A stretch of 64,000 nucleotides of DNA from Oscillospiraceae bacterium (GTDB taxonomy: Bacteria; Bacillota; Clostridia; Oscillospirales; Ruminococcaceae), in assembly GCA_031284525.1 (NCBI GenBank), contig JAISZR010000003.1:1-64000 (forward strand), read 5' to 3'. Below, piece by piece: positions 35,743 through 44,056 of the stretch; position 1 is the first letter of the stretch, and every line of letters begins with the position of its first letter. The notes under the pieces were generated by a model that was not told the origin of the DNA, made no database searches, and was given only the letters and a program-made list of their open reading frames with translations. The position numbers and the translations under genes were made by a program.

Positions 35743-36901
35743 TATATATTTTGACAATGCAGCGACGACTATGGTTGGAGAAAGAGTTGCAAAAAGAGTT
35801 TACGAGGTTTTGCTAAGCTCTGCGACAAACCCCTCTTCTTTGCATAAACTCGGGCGATTTGCAAAAGAGATTTTAGAAAATTCCAGAAATAAAATAAGTT
35901 CAATAATAAATTGTGATCCTCATGAGCTTTATTTTACGTCCGGGGCGACTGAAAGCAACATGATTGCACTTTTGGGAACTCTAAAGCCCAAATTCAGAAG
36001 TGGTAGGCGCGTGATAACGACTGCGGTTGAGCACAAATCTCTTTTGGCGTGCTGCAAAAAATTGGAAAACTTTGGTTATGAAGTGATCTACGTTAGACCG
36101 AACAAAGATGGCAGGAACCTAATTGAAGAGTTTGAAGGGCTAGTTGATGAAGACACGGCGCTTGTGAGTGTGATGCATGTTAACAACGAAACGGGAGATG
36201 TCTATGATATAAAGGGATTAGCAAGAGTAGTTAAACTCAAAAATCCGAAAACCTTGTTCCACTGTGACGCTGCACAGTCATTTGGGAAATTTGTGTTGGA
36301 TGTTCGGGAGCTCGGCATTGATGCGATGAGTTTTTGTGGTCACAAGGTTGGCGCTCCCCAAGGAGTGGGTGGACTTTTTTTGAAGAATGGAGTCAGGGCC
36401 TGCTTGTTGGAAGGTGGTGTCCAGGAGTTTGGGGTACGGATGGGAACAGAAAATCTGCCCGGAATCGCTGGATTTGCCGAGGCGTGCGAAGACTTGGGAC
36501 TAGAGTCGGTGGCTAGCAATTTTGAACGGATGAAGTTGTTAAAAGATTTTTTGGTCTCCAAGTTGCTGAAAATTGATGGAATAAGGGTTAATTCAGCCGA
36601 AAATGCATCCCCATATATACTCAATTTTTCGGCTTTAGGGATCCCTGCCCAGGTCATGCTTAACCGTTTGGAGAGGGATGGGATCTTTGTGGGGGTAGGG
36701 GCTGCGTGTTCCAAGAGCAAAGAAAGTCATGTCCTAAAAGCACTTGGTTTTAGCGGTGAAGTTATCAGTTCGGCGATTAGGGTGAGTTTTTGTCAAAAAA
36801 ATGAGATGGCGGAGATAGAAAGGTTTGTGGAAATGTTCAGTTGTGCGGCTTGGGAGTTGCGGGCGAACGATACGAGGGGGAATTTGGGAGTTGGCAGGTG
36901 A
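35732..36901 (+). CDS. Cysteine desulfurase (NifS/IscS-like)
   Basis: A 389-residue PLP enzyme taking sulfur from cysteine to a carrier. YFDNAATT opens the fold, FTSGATESNM follows near 65, and VEHKSLL near 100 is a PLP contact. CDAAQSFGKF carries the PLP Asp, and SFCGHKVGAPQGVGG the Schiff-base Lys. The loop VGAACSKSKESHVL carries the active Cys. It may supply ThiI (56940-58127) or Fe-S assembly. The ATG at 35732, 8 nt after GAGGGA, lies within the MATE gene. Confidence 0.9.
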   Translation: MNNDIYFDNAATTMVGERVAKRVYEVLLSSATNPSSLHKLGRFAKEILENSRNKISSIINCDPHELYFTSGATESNMIALLGTLKPKFRSGRRVITTAVEHKSLLACCKKLENFGYEVIYVRPNKDGRNLIEEFEGLVDEDTALVSVMHVNNETGDVYDIKGLARVVKLKNPKTLFHCDAAQSFGKFVLDVRELGIDAMSFCGHKVGAPQGVGGLFLKNGVRACLLEGGVQEFGVRMGTENLPGIAGFAEACEDLGLESVASNFERMKLLKDFLVSKLLKIDGIRVNSAENASPYILNFSALGIPAQVMLNRLERDGIFVGVGAACSKSKESHVLKALGFSGEVISSAIRVSFCQKNEMAEIERFVEMFSCAAWELRANDTRGNLGVGR

Positions 36902-37700
36902 GAGTGAGAAATTTTTGGTTGTAACGGATATCGATGGAACATTGCTCCCCGACGCGGCTGTGTGCGTGCCGCAGGTTAACTTGGCGGCGGCGCAGGAAAT
37001 TGTGCGTGCGGGATTCCTTACCGTTGCAACGGGCAGGAGTTGCAGTGCGGCTAGGGAGATCTACAACGTTATAAAAGGGAATGCGCCGGCGATTATATAC
37101 AATGGCAGTTGTATATATGATTATGCGAATGAAAGGCCGCTGTTTGAGAGATGTCATGTTGGACTCACAGCCGATTTGCTTTCGCAGGTTATGGAGAAAT
37201 ATAAGGACTGCGGTATCTTGATGTCCGACATAAAAAATGAATATGTGGTCAGGGACGACGAATACATAACTGCTTATTTCGAAAGGGTCCACATAGCGGG
37301 TAGCTCAGCGGAGTTGCGGGACTGCACGAGGATGTTAAGGGTTGTAATTTCTTGCAGCGAAGAGGAGCAGGACGAGCTATATGAGTTTCTGTGTGGGATA
37401 ACTGGTGAAGAGTTTGAGATAACTAAGTCGGCGAGACATTTTATCGAGATTTTACCGAGTGGAGTTTCAAAAGGGGCGGCGCTTCTTAAGCTGGTTGAAC
37501 TCATGGGGATCTCGATGCGTAACGTTTTTGCCATTGGGGATTATTATAATGACCTTGAAATGCTTGCGCTTGCAGGTCACCCGGTAACAGTGCTTTCTGC
37601 ACCTAGGGATATAAAAAATGCCTGTGAGTATGTTGTGCGCGACCCTGTTGACGGGTCCCTGATGGATGTATTTGACCTGTTGAAGGAGGCATGTGGCTGA
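36891..37700 (+). CDS. HAD-superfamily Cof-type phosphatase
   Basis: A 269-residue HAD hydrolase with a C2 (Cof) cap. Motif I is VTDIDGTLLPD (nucleophile and acid Asp), motif II TVATGRS, motif III the Lys in PSGVSKGAALLKL, and motif IV AIGDYYNDLEMLALAG. These enzymes dephosphorylate sugar phosphates, FMN or similar small molecules, and the substrate is not evident. TTG 36891 is preferred because GAGGGGGA lies about 9 nt before it. It overlaps the desulfurase gene by 11 bases and the glycosylase gene by 10. Confidence 0.85.
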   Translation: MAGESEKFLVVTDIDGTLLPDAAVCVPQVNLAAAQEIVRAGFLTVATGRSCSAAREIYNVIKGNAPAIIYNGSCIYDYANERPLFERCHVGLTADLLSQVMEKYKDCGILMSDIKNEYVVRDDEYITAYFERVHIAGSSAELRDCTRMLRVVISCSEEEQDELYEFLCGITGEEFEITKSARHFIEILPSGVSKGAALLKLVELMGISMRNVFAIGDYYNDLEMLALAGHPVTVLSAPRDIKNACEYVVRDPVDGSLMDVFDLLKEACG

Positions 37701-38512
37701 AAACTTTGATGAAGTTCAACCTGGCCGATAATTTTTCGCTAAAGAATACATTAGAGTGTGGTCAATGTTTTAGGTGGAACGAAGATTCAGATGGCTCGTT
37801 TTGCGGTGTTGTTGGAAAAAAGTACGCAAGGCTCACACAGTGTGGCAAAGAACTCTTCGTTGAAGAATTTGGTGGGAGATCCAGCGCTTGTTTCTGGCAG
37901 AAATACCTAGCATTGGATGAAGATTATCGGATTATAGAATCAAAACTTATGAAAATCCCAATACTGAAAGCGGCATATGAATTTTCCCCGGGGATTAGGA
38001 TATTAAGGCAAGATGTTTGGGAGACGCTTATCTCCTTTATAATTAGCCAAAATAATAATATCAAAAGAATCAAAGGGATTATAAACAGGCTTTCTAAGCT
38101 GGCAGGCACTGAGATTTGTGATGGTGTTTATGCATTTCCGAAACCGGATCAGCTTGTGAAGTTTGACATTGAGGATTTGAGGAGCGTTGGAAGCGGCTTT
38201 AGAGCGAGGTATATATCTTCTGCGGCAAGATTAGTGGCAGAAGGGGTTGTTGATCTGCCGGGGATTGGTTTGATGTCGGATGAAGCGGCGCGCTGCGTGT
38301 TAACGAAAATAAGCGGTGTTGGCCCAAAAGTTAGTGCCTGTGTTTTGCTCTATGGGTTGGGGAGGAAGGCGTGGGCGCCGGTGGATGTGTGGATGAAAAG
38401 GGGACTTTTGAAATATCTCCCAGATGGATGGCCTGCAGAAGTCAAGGGAGTTGAGGGAGTTGCTCAACAGTACCTATATAATTACCTGAGAGTGGGTGGT
38501 GATGGTAGTTGA
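37691..38512 (+). CDS. ogg: 8-oxoguanine DNA glycosylase / AP lyase
   Basis: A 273-residue HhH-GPD glycosylase. The N-terminal LECGQCFRWN block is typical of Ogg1-like and clostridial Ogg. ISQNNNIKRIKGIINRL opens the helical domain, and ISGVGPKVSACVLL is the hairpin with the likely catalytic Lys, followed by PVDVWMKRG with the conserved Asp. It removes oxidised guanine. AAGGAGG lies only 1 nt before ATG 37691, so translation may begin slightly downstream, at CTG 37697 or ATG 37709. Confidence 0.88.
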   Translation: MWLKTLMKFNLADNFSLKNTLECGQCFRWNEDSDGSFCGVVGKKYARLTQCGKELFVEEFGGRSSACFWQKYLALDEDYRIIESKLMKIPILKAAYEFSPGIRILRQDVWETLISFIISQNNNIKRIKGIINRLSKLAGTEICDGVYAFPKPDQLVKFDIEDLRSVGSGFRARYISSAARLVAEGVVDLPGIGLMSDEAARCVLTKISGVGPKVSACVLLYGLGRKAWAPVDVWMKRGLLKYLPDGWPAEVKGVEGVAQQYLYNYLRVGGDGS

Positions 38513-38553
38513 TGTGCATTCTCCCGAGGGTCACTTACCCTTTGGGTCCCTAG

Positions 38554-38667
38554 GCATTCGCGGCAAAGTCGCTTTTTTAAGCATTTCTTAGGTTGCAAAG
38601 AAAGGTTCCAGAAGCAGATCGGGAAAACCGGATAGCTTCTTTGGACCTTCTTACAGTGCTTTTTTCG
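38554..38667 (+). repeat. Recurrent palindromic element, copy B
   Basis: The order of blocks matches the element at 23148: GCATTC, AAAGTCGCTTTTTT, AAAGGTTCCAGAAGC pairing with GCTTCTTTGGACC (38604/38635), then GCTTTTTTCG. GGGAAAACCGGAT in its loop resembles GGAAAACGGAAT in copy A. It lies between the glycosylase gene and pseB and could end the upstream transcript. Confidence 0.6.
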
Positions 38668-38717
38668 AGGCAAGAAGAGGGAATTTGATTGATGAACTGG
38701 CAAGTCGGAGGTAGATT

Positions 38718-39707
38718 ATGTTAAATGGTGCAAGCATTTTGATTACTGGTGGAACCGGGTCCTTTGGGAAGAATTGCGCAAAGTACCTGCTCGCAAATTA
38801 TGATGTGAAGAAGATAATAATCTTTTCAAGGGATGAATACAAGCAGTTTATGCTTAGGCAGGAGCTACCCGATCGCAGACTGCGTTTTTTTGTGGGCGAT
38901 GTCAGGGACAAATATAGGTTAAAAAGGGCATTTGATGGCGTTGATTACGTATTGCATGCAGCGGCGATGAAGCAGGTCCCAACCTGTGAATATAACCCGA
39001 TTGAAGCAATCAAAACTAATGTCAATGGGGCCGCAAACATTGTGGATGCGGCTTTGGATGCCGGTGTGAAAAAGGTGATAGCTCTTTCAACAGATAAGGC
39101 AGTTAACCCTATTAATCTTTATGGTGGCACAAAGTTACTTTCGGATAAGCTTTTTGTTGCGGCTAATTACTATGTGGGAGGGAAGGGAACGGTTTTTGCA
39201 GTTGTCAGGTATGGCAATGTGGCGGGCAGCCGCGGTTCCGTTATCTCGCATTTTCAGAATTTGGCTAAAAGTGGGGCTAGAAATTTGCCGATAACTGACC
39301 AGAGGATGACTAGATTTTGGATAGGGATAGATAAGGGGATAGAACTGGCGCTGAAGGCGCTTGAACTTTCCAGAGGTGGTGAGATCTTTGTTTCGAAGAT
39401 CCCATCCTTTAAGGTGACGGATCTTGCTAGGGCGATTCTTCCGGGTTGTGGTTTCGATGAGATCGGAATCCGGGAAGGAGAAAAACTTCATGAGATAATG
39501 ATAACGGAGGCCGACGCCAGATTTGCCAGAGAATTCGAGGATCATTACCTAATATATTCACATCTGAATATGGAACGTGTCTCAGCCGTTTCAAAAAGCA
39601 GCGGAGCGAAGTTGCCGGAGGGATTTAGTTATAGTTCAGATAACAATACATCGTGGCTTGGAGTAGATGAATTGCGTGCTCTTTGCGAAAACATAAAAAT
39701 CATCTGA
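38718..39707 (+). CDS. pseB: UDP-N-acetylglucosamine 4,6-dehydratase (inverting), PseB-like
   Basis: A 329-residue short-chain dehydratase. NAD binding is shown by ITGGTGSFG at the N-terminus. The region HAAAMKQVPTCEYNPIEAIKTN is diagnostic for PseB/FlaA1-type enzymes, and LSTDKAVNPINLYGGTK carries the active-site Asp-Lys. VVRYGNVAGSRGSVI and TRFWI follow. It would make UDP-4-keto-6-deoxy-sugar, the first step to pseudaminic acid and related sugars. None of the later pse genes is in this window, so the pathway cannot be traced here. AGTCGGAGG precedes ATG 38718. Confidence 0.9.
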   Translation: MLNGASILITGGTGSFGKNCAKYLLANYDVKKIIIFSRDEYKQFMLRQELPDRRLRFFVGDVRDKYRLKRAFDGVDYVLHAAAMKQVPTCEYNPIEAIKTNVNGAANIVDAALDAGVKKVIALSTDKAVNPINLYGGTKLLSDKLFVAANYYVGGKGTVFAVVRYGNVAGSRGSVISHFQNLAKSGARNLPITDQRMTRFWIGIDKGIELALKALELSRGGEIFVSKIPSFKVTDLARAILPGCGFDEIGIREGEKLHEIMITEADARFAREFEDHYLIYSHLNMERVSAVSKSSGAKLPEGFSYSSDNNTSWLGVDELRALCENIKII

Positions 39708-39746
39708 GACGGCCGATGAGATGACCAAGACGGCGGAGGTTTTGGG

Positions 39747-40334
39747 ATGGGCAGTAATGGTATTTGGCGTAGGATAAAGAGTAAAAACGAATTTTTTTTG
39801 ACGCAGTTGTTCATTGCTCCTATTGTGATTTGCGGGAACTCTTGGCAAGCAGGTTTGGTTTTTTCGTTCGCTGTGGTTTTGGTTGTTCTCGCATCAGAGA
39901 TCATCTCAAACACCTTCAGGAGTAGATTGTATGTAAAGTTGGGCGCGATTTTTAACATTTTCATCTCGTGTTTGATTTATATTCCGGTATTTATCTTATT
40001 CAAAGAGAACTATCCTTATGTTGTGGATTCAAACAAGATCTATTTGCCGATTTTGGTTTTGCATACCTTTGCATTTAGTGATTCTAAGGTGTTTACAAAA
40101 ACAGGGAATGCTTACAAGCCTTTTGGGCTGCTAAACAGCGTTCTTTATGTTTTGTTTTTTAGCGTGCAGATACTATTGATCTCGGGGTTGCGAGAGTGGT
40201 TGAGTGGTCACAGGTTTTGGGGCCCGGGAATTGCGGGTTTTGCGTTCCCATTTGGTGGATTCATCATTATGGGATTTGTGTTAGCGGGAATCAACAAGCT
40301 TGCCAAAATCGAGAGTGCGGAACATGAAGCTTGA
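39747..40334 (+). CDS. Rnf/Nqr electron-transport subunit-like membrane protein (RnfE/A type)
   Basis: A 195-residue protein with six hydrophobic helices, the size of RnfA/RnfE or NqrD/NqrE. NEFFLTQLFIAPIVICG replaces the usual NPVLVQ..G..P block, and SGLREWLSG near 155 matches the GLRE motif before the last helix, followed by PFGGFIIMGFVLAGINK. The usual Cys of helix 1 is present only as ICG. No other Rnf subunits lie nearby; it directly follows pseB. It could be a detached Rnf part or a family member with another role. GGAGG lies 7 nt before ATG 39747. Confidence 0.65.
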   Translation: MGSNGIWRRIKSKNEFFLTQLFIAPIVICGNSWQAGLVFSFAVVLVVLASEIISNTFRSRLYVKLGAIFNIFISCLIYIPVFILFKENYPYVVDSNKIYLPILVLHTFAFSDSKVFTKTGNAYKPFGLLNSVLYVLFFSVQILLISGLREWLSGHRFWGPGIAGFAFPFGGFIIMGFVLAGINKLAKIESAEHEA

Positions 40335-40461
40335 CGGCAAATCCTGGTTGTATACGGACTTCGGGGAATTAGAAAACGAGTTTTGCAAGAAACTAGTCGA
40401 GGCGAGGGGCGCTGCGGTTGCCGTCGGCGGAGTGCCGTTGAAGGCGAAAAGGACATATTGA
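40324..40461 (+). CDS. Possible small protein, 45 residues
   Basis: ATG 40324 lies inside the end of the RnfE-like gene and runs to a TGA at 40459-40461. The product begins MKLDGKSWLYTDFGELENEF and ends with PLKAKRTY. Composition looks protein-like, with a mix of charged and aromatic residues, but the ribosome site is weak. The TGA overlaps the next ATG in TGATG. I recognise no family. Confidence 0.3.
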   Translation: MKLDGKSWLYTDFGELENEFCKKLVEARGAAVAVGGVPLKAKRTY

Positions 40462-40586
40462 TGTTTGAAAAGGATTTTGATATAATTTCCTTGGATGCGG
40501 GTTTCGTAATCTGTTATTTCAGAACTGAAGGGTCGCTTAGGCCGTTAGCGCGATTCACCAAAAAGTCGGTCGGGGTCCGGCTGTGA
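40461..40586 (+). CDS. Possible small protein, 41 residues
   Basis: ATG 40461 overlaps the previous stop, which suggests coupled translation. The product begins MFEKDFDIISLDAGFVICYF and ends in a basic KKSVGVRL. AAAAGG lies about 7 nt upstream. It fills most of the 311-base gap before efp. I recognise no family, and it could instead be the second half of a frameshifted gene together with its upstream neighbour. Confidence 0.3.
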   Translation: MFEKDFDIISLDAGFVICYFRTEGSLRPLARFTKKSVGVRL

Positions 40587-40645
40587 AGATTGTTTTTGCG
40601 GGCGCGTGGGAGCATTTTTAAAAGGGTGGGAGGTGTAACACTATT

Positions 40646-41203
40646 ATGATATCAGCGGGAGATTTTAGAAATGGCGTAACGTTCGAAATGGATGGCGTGG
40701 CTTATCAGATAATTGAATTTCAGCATGTTAAGCCTGGGAAAGGTGCGGCCTTTGTACGAACGAAGGTAAGAAATGTGCTCACAGGAGCAGTGATTGACAA
40801 AACGTTTAATCCAACGGATAAGTTCCCGGAAGCATTCATCGAACGAAAAGAGATGCAGTACCTATATAATGAGGACGGCCTTTATTATTTTATGGACAAT
40901 GAGACATATGAGACGGTCCAGATAAGCGGGGACGTTTTGAAATCGAACTTTAAGTTTGCGAAAGAAAATATGGAAATGAAGATCACATCATTTAATGGGA
41001 ATATTTTGGGAGTTGAGCTGCCTTTTTTTGTTGTCCTTGAAGTAACAAAGACGGAACCTGGAGTCAAAGGAGACACCGCAACCAACGTGACAAAGAACGC
41101 AATTTTAGAAACGGGAGCAGAGATAAAGGTTCCGATGTTTGTGAATGAAGGTGACAAAATTAGAATAGATACAAGAACTGGAGATTATATGGAAAGAGCG
41201 TAG
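40646..41203 (+). CDS. efp: Elongation factor P
   Basis: EF-P rescues ribosomes stalled at polyproline. The 185-residue protein has the three OB-like domains, with the [12 protein letters not shown] loop holding the functional Lys near residue 32. [16 protein letters not shown] lies in domain II, and the C-terminal signature [23 protein letters not shown] is intact. GGGAGGTG lies about 11 nt before ATG 40646. No modification genes (epmA, ymfI) are near. Confidence 0.97.
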   Translation: MISAGDFRNGVTFEMDGVAYQIIEFQHVKPGKGAAFVRTKVRNVLTGAVIDKTFNPTDKFPEAFIERKEMQYLYNEDGLYYFMDNETYETVQISGDVLKSNFKFAKENMEMKITSFNGNILGVELPFFVVLEVTKTEPGVKGDTATNVTKNAILETGAEIKVPMFVNEGDKIRIDTRTGDYMERA

Positions 41204-41318
41204 ATTCTAGTGAGACTTATGGTAGGAGAAAGTAAAAGTTACGCTTTGGTTGAAGAGTGGTAGCAGAAATCGCTTCTTTCCGGTAATGTCTTTTACATAG
41301 CATGAGGTGTTGAAACGC

Positions 41319-41347
41319 TTGTTGTTTCAACTAAATTGTTGTATAAT
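41319..41347 (+). promoter_or_regulatory. Promoter upstream of the 41.4 kb membrane protein and miaB
   Basis: TTGTTG and a perfect TATAAT are spaced by 17 nt, 55 bases before ATG 41403. It probably drives the block running from 41403 through miaB, ylbF and mutS. Confidence 0.65.
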
Positions 41348-41402
41348 TTCAATGGTTAACTATTCTCTGGGGGTGGTTCCAGAGGGGCAAAAGGATGTGT
41401 GT

Positions 41403-42068
41403 ATGGAGCTTGAGGATGCGCCAAAAAAAGTGAATAAAAAAAACGTTTTGACTGGTCTGCTTGTATTTGTTTTTGCGCTAGTTGGGTTGGTAGCAGTCTT
41501 TGGTCGGTTGTTCGGCTTCCTTTCAGACATCCTGAGTGGGCGCAATGAAAAGGAAAGGTTGACGAAATTTATTGAACCGGTTTTGATGTGTGATCCGGTG
41601 CCATTTGACGCAGGGGCAAAGCTTAGTGATAGCTTGTTATTTGAAGTGGCAATGAACAACATTTTTCTGAACAGCAAAAAGAAATACGCCAAAAGTGACG
41701 ATAATGAATATATTATTCCGGAAAGTGACGTGGAAGTGAGTGTGGGCGAGTTTTTTGGCACTTCACAAAGACTCAAACATCAGAGCCTCAGGGATTTTTC
41801 CAAATTTTATTGTACTTATAGGCCAGAGGAATCGGCTTACCACGTTCAATTGGCGAGTCAGATTAATGGGTACCTTCCGTTAATTTCAGGTATAGAAAGG
41901 GGAGGTGGTCTGATTCGCCTGACTGTTGGGTATGCTAGACCGCAAATGTTCTTGCGTGATGAACAAGGTGAACTTCAAGTTGACAAAGAAATGATATATG
42001 TGGTCAAAAAAGAGAAGAGTAAGTATAGATTAGTGGCAATTGAGGATCCCGAAACGCCCCGAGAGTAG
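41403..42068 (+). CDS. Hypothetical single-pass membrane protein
   Basis: A 221-residue protein with a charged N-terminus, one membrane helix at about 15-37 (LLVFVFALVGLVAVFG), and a roughly 180-residue C-terminal domain probably outside the cell. The domain has alternating charged and aromatic strands (EYIIPESDVEVSVGEFFG, GYLPLISGIERGGG). It resembles hypothetical clostridial proteins, but I cannot name a family. AAAGGA precedes ATG 41403 by 8 nt; an upstream in-frame ATG at 41307 lacks a site and would lie before the promoter -10. Confidence 0.7.
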   Translation: MELEDAPKKVNKKNVLTGLLVFVFALVGLVAVFGRLFGFLSDILSGRNEKERLTKFIEPVLMCDPVPFDAGAKLSDSLLFEVAMNNIFLNSKKKYAKSDDNEYIIPESDVEVSVGEFFGTSQRLKHQSLRDFSKFYCTYRPEESAYHVQLASQINGYLPLISGIERGGGLIRLTVGYARPQMFLRDEQGELQVDKEMIYVVKKEKSKYRLVAIEDPETPRE

Positions 42069-42110
42069 TTTCTGGAGGAGAGATGAGCAATTCTAGATAA
42101 TGGCCTAAGC

Positions 42111-43478
42111 ATGACTTTTATGGAGGCAATAAGAAATCGCAACGAACAAAGAGCGAGAGCTAACTACTTTGTTCACTCCTATGGTTGTAAGCAAAATGTT
42201 GCTGACTGCGAGCGGATCCGCGGGATTCTTGAGCTTTTGGGGTTCAAGCAGGGGACGAGCACAGAGAAGAGTGACATAATAATATATAATACCTGTGGGG
42301 TGCGACGCACGGCGACCGATAGGGTCCTTGGGAACATTGGGGCTCTAAAAAAGTTGAAAATCAAAAATCCAGAGCTTATTATTGGTGTGTGTGGGTGCAT
42401 GGTCGAGCAAGAGGGTGTGGCAGATTACCTAGCAAGAAGGTTCCCGTTTGTGGATCTTATTTTTGGAACTAATCTGATCCATCATTTGCCGCGGTTTTTG
42501 TATGAAGTTTCGTTTGGGGCGCGGAAAATACGTGAGACAAAGCTCGATGACGGGATTGTTGAAGGTTTGCCGATCAGCCGTGAGGCGGGTGTGGTTGGCC
42601 TTGTTCCCATAACGTATGGTTGTGACAATTTCTGCAGTTATTGTGTAGTCCCCTATGTGAGAGGTCGTGAGCGTAGCAGGGAACCGGAAGTGATCTTAAA
42701 CGAGATACGGGATTTGGTAGCGCAGGGTTACAAAGAGATCACACTTCTTGGCCAAAATGTTAATTCTTACGGCAAGGGGTTGGCTTGCAAGGTTAATTTT
42801 GCTGAGTTGCTCGCAAAGATTGATTCGTTGCCGGGCAGGTTTAGGGTTAGGTTTCTCACGTCCCACCCCAAGGACTGCTCGAAGGAATTGATCGATACAA
42901 TTGCCGGGAGCGAAAAAATCTGTAAACAGATACATCTCCCGGTTCAAAGTGGCAGCGACGATGTCTTAAGGCTCATGAACAGGGGGTACACAAGAGAGCA
43001 ATATTTGGACCTGGTGAGATATCTTAAAGAGAAAATACCTGGTGTGTCGCTTGGCAGTGATATAATTGTGGGGTTCCCAGGTGAAGGTGAACGGGAGTTT
43101 TTGCAAACGTTGAGCCTTGTGAAGGAAATAAAGTTCAACCTGCTATTCACTTTTGTGTATTCGCCAAGGAAGGGAACTAGGGCTGCGGATATGCCGGATG
43201 CGACCCCCAAAGAAGAAAAAAAAGCTTGGCTTGGTCGGTTGTTAAAGGAGCAAGAACTTATTAGTGATGAGCAAAATGCAAAACAGTGTGGGAAGGTCAA
43301 GGTTGTTTTGCCGGAACGTTTTACCGAAACAGCTGGCAAGTCGGTTCTTTTGGGGAAGTGCGGAAATGGGTTCTTGGTGGAATTTGAAGGGGAAAGAGGT
43401 TTGATTGGGGAGTTTGTTGAGGTCAAGATAGTGGGAGCGACAAGAAGAAGTCTGGTTGGCGAAAGAATGACAAAATGA
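42111..43478 (+). CDS. miaB: tRNA-2-methylthio-N6-dimethylallyladenosine synthase MiaB
   Basis: A 455-residue methylthiotransferase that modifies A37 of tRNAs reading UNN codons. The UPF0004 domain holds three Cys (SYGCKQN, YNTCGVR, GCMV) for one 4Fe-4S cluster. The radical-SAM motif YGCDNFCSYCVVPYVRGRERSR supplies the second, and QSGSDDVLRLMNRGYT is typical. The C-terminal TRAM domain runs from about 385. The start may be ATG 42111 or 42120; neither has a good ribosome site, whereas GGAGGAGAG upstream at about 42074 precedes a 5-codon frame. It overlaps ylbF. Confidence 0.95.
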   Translation: MTFMEAIRNRNEQRARANYFVHSYGCKQNVADCERIRGILELLGFKQGTSTEKSDIIIYNTCGVRRTATDRVLGNIGALKKLKIKNPELIIGVCGCMVEQEGVADYLARRFPFVDLIFGTNLIHHLPRFLYEVSFGARKIRETKLDDGIVEGLPISREAGVVGLVPITYGCDNFCSYCVVPYVRGRERSREPEVILNEIRDLVAQGYKEITLLGQNVNSYGKGLACKVNFAELLAKIDSLPGRFRVRFLTSHPKDCSKELIDTIAGSEKICKQIHLPVQSGSDDVLRLMNRGYTREQYLDLVRYLKEKIPGVSLGSDIIVGFPGEGEREFLQTLSLVKEIKFNLLFTFVYSPRKGTRAADMPDATPKEEKKAWLGRLLKEQELISDEQNAKQCGKVKVVLPERFTETAGKSVLLGKCGNGFLVEFEGERGLIGEFVEVKIVGATRRSLVGERMTK

Positions 43479-43486
43479 GGGAGAGG

Positions 43487-43918
43487 ATGATAATTACGGT
43501 GGGTGTAACTGTGCTTGATTTGTTTCGCGATTTTACCTTAAAGCTTCAGGAAGACGAAATGGTACAAAAATATATGGAGGCCCAAAAACAGGTGGATTCA
43601 GATGAAGTTTTGAACCGGGAAGTTGAAAAATTCAATAGCATCAAGGCGGATTTGAACTTTGAACTTGCAAGGGAATTGAAAGACACAGAAAAAGTAAAGG
43701 AACTGAATTTGGAACTCAAAAAACTTTATGACGTTATCGAAAGCAATCCTAAGATGGTAGCGTTGAATGAATCTAAAACCTCTGTGAATAAGTTCGTGCA
43801 AGATCTGAACTATATTTTGGTAGAAGCTATCAATGGTGCGGATCCCTATGCGGTGGACCCTGATGTTTACTCCTCGTGCCGCGGTGGGTGTTGTTCTTGT
43901 GAGGGAGGCTGTCACTAA
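43487..43918 (+). CDS. ylbF: YlbF/YmcA family regulator with Cys-rich tail
   Basis: A 143-residue helical protein of the YlbF (RicF) family, between miaB and mutS as in many Clostridia. The RicA/F/T complex of Bacillus carries 4Fe-4S clusters and controls RNase Y. Here the C-terminal tail SSCRGGCCSCEGGCH has five Cys and a His, which would suit such ligands. The body is a long helical hairpin (about 10-110). ATG 43475 overlaps the miaB stop, but ATG 43487 or GTG 43499 fits the GGGAGAGG site better. Confidence 0.85.
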   Translation: MIITVGVTVLDLFRDFTLKLQEDEMVQKYMEAQKQVDSDEVLNREVEKFNSIKADLNFELARELKDTEKVKELNLELKKLYDVIESNPKMVALNESKTSVNKFVQDLNYILVEAINGADPYAVDPDVYSSCRGGCCSCEGGCH

Positions 43919-44056
43919 TTCCGATCCCCGGTGTCTTTGGGGGTGTTCGCTTTCCAAGCAATCCAGATTAGATGCTTTTTCCCAAAGTTTAGAGTTGTTT
44001 GTTTTGTGTTTTATTTAGTTTCAAATCTTACCACATTGGGAGGGTTAAAGCTGGTA

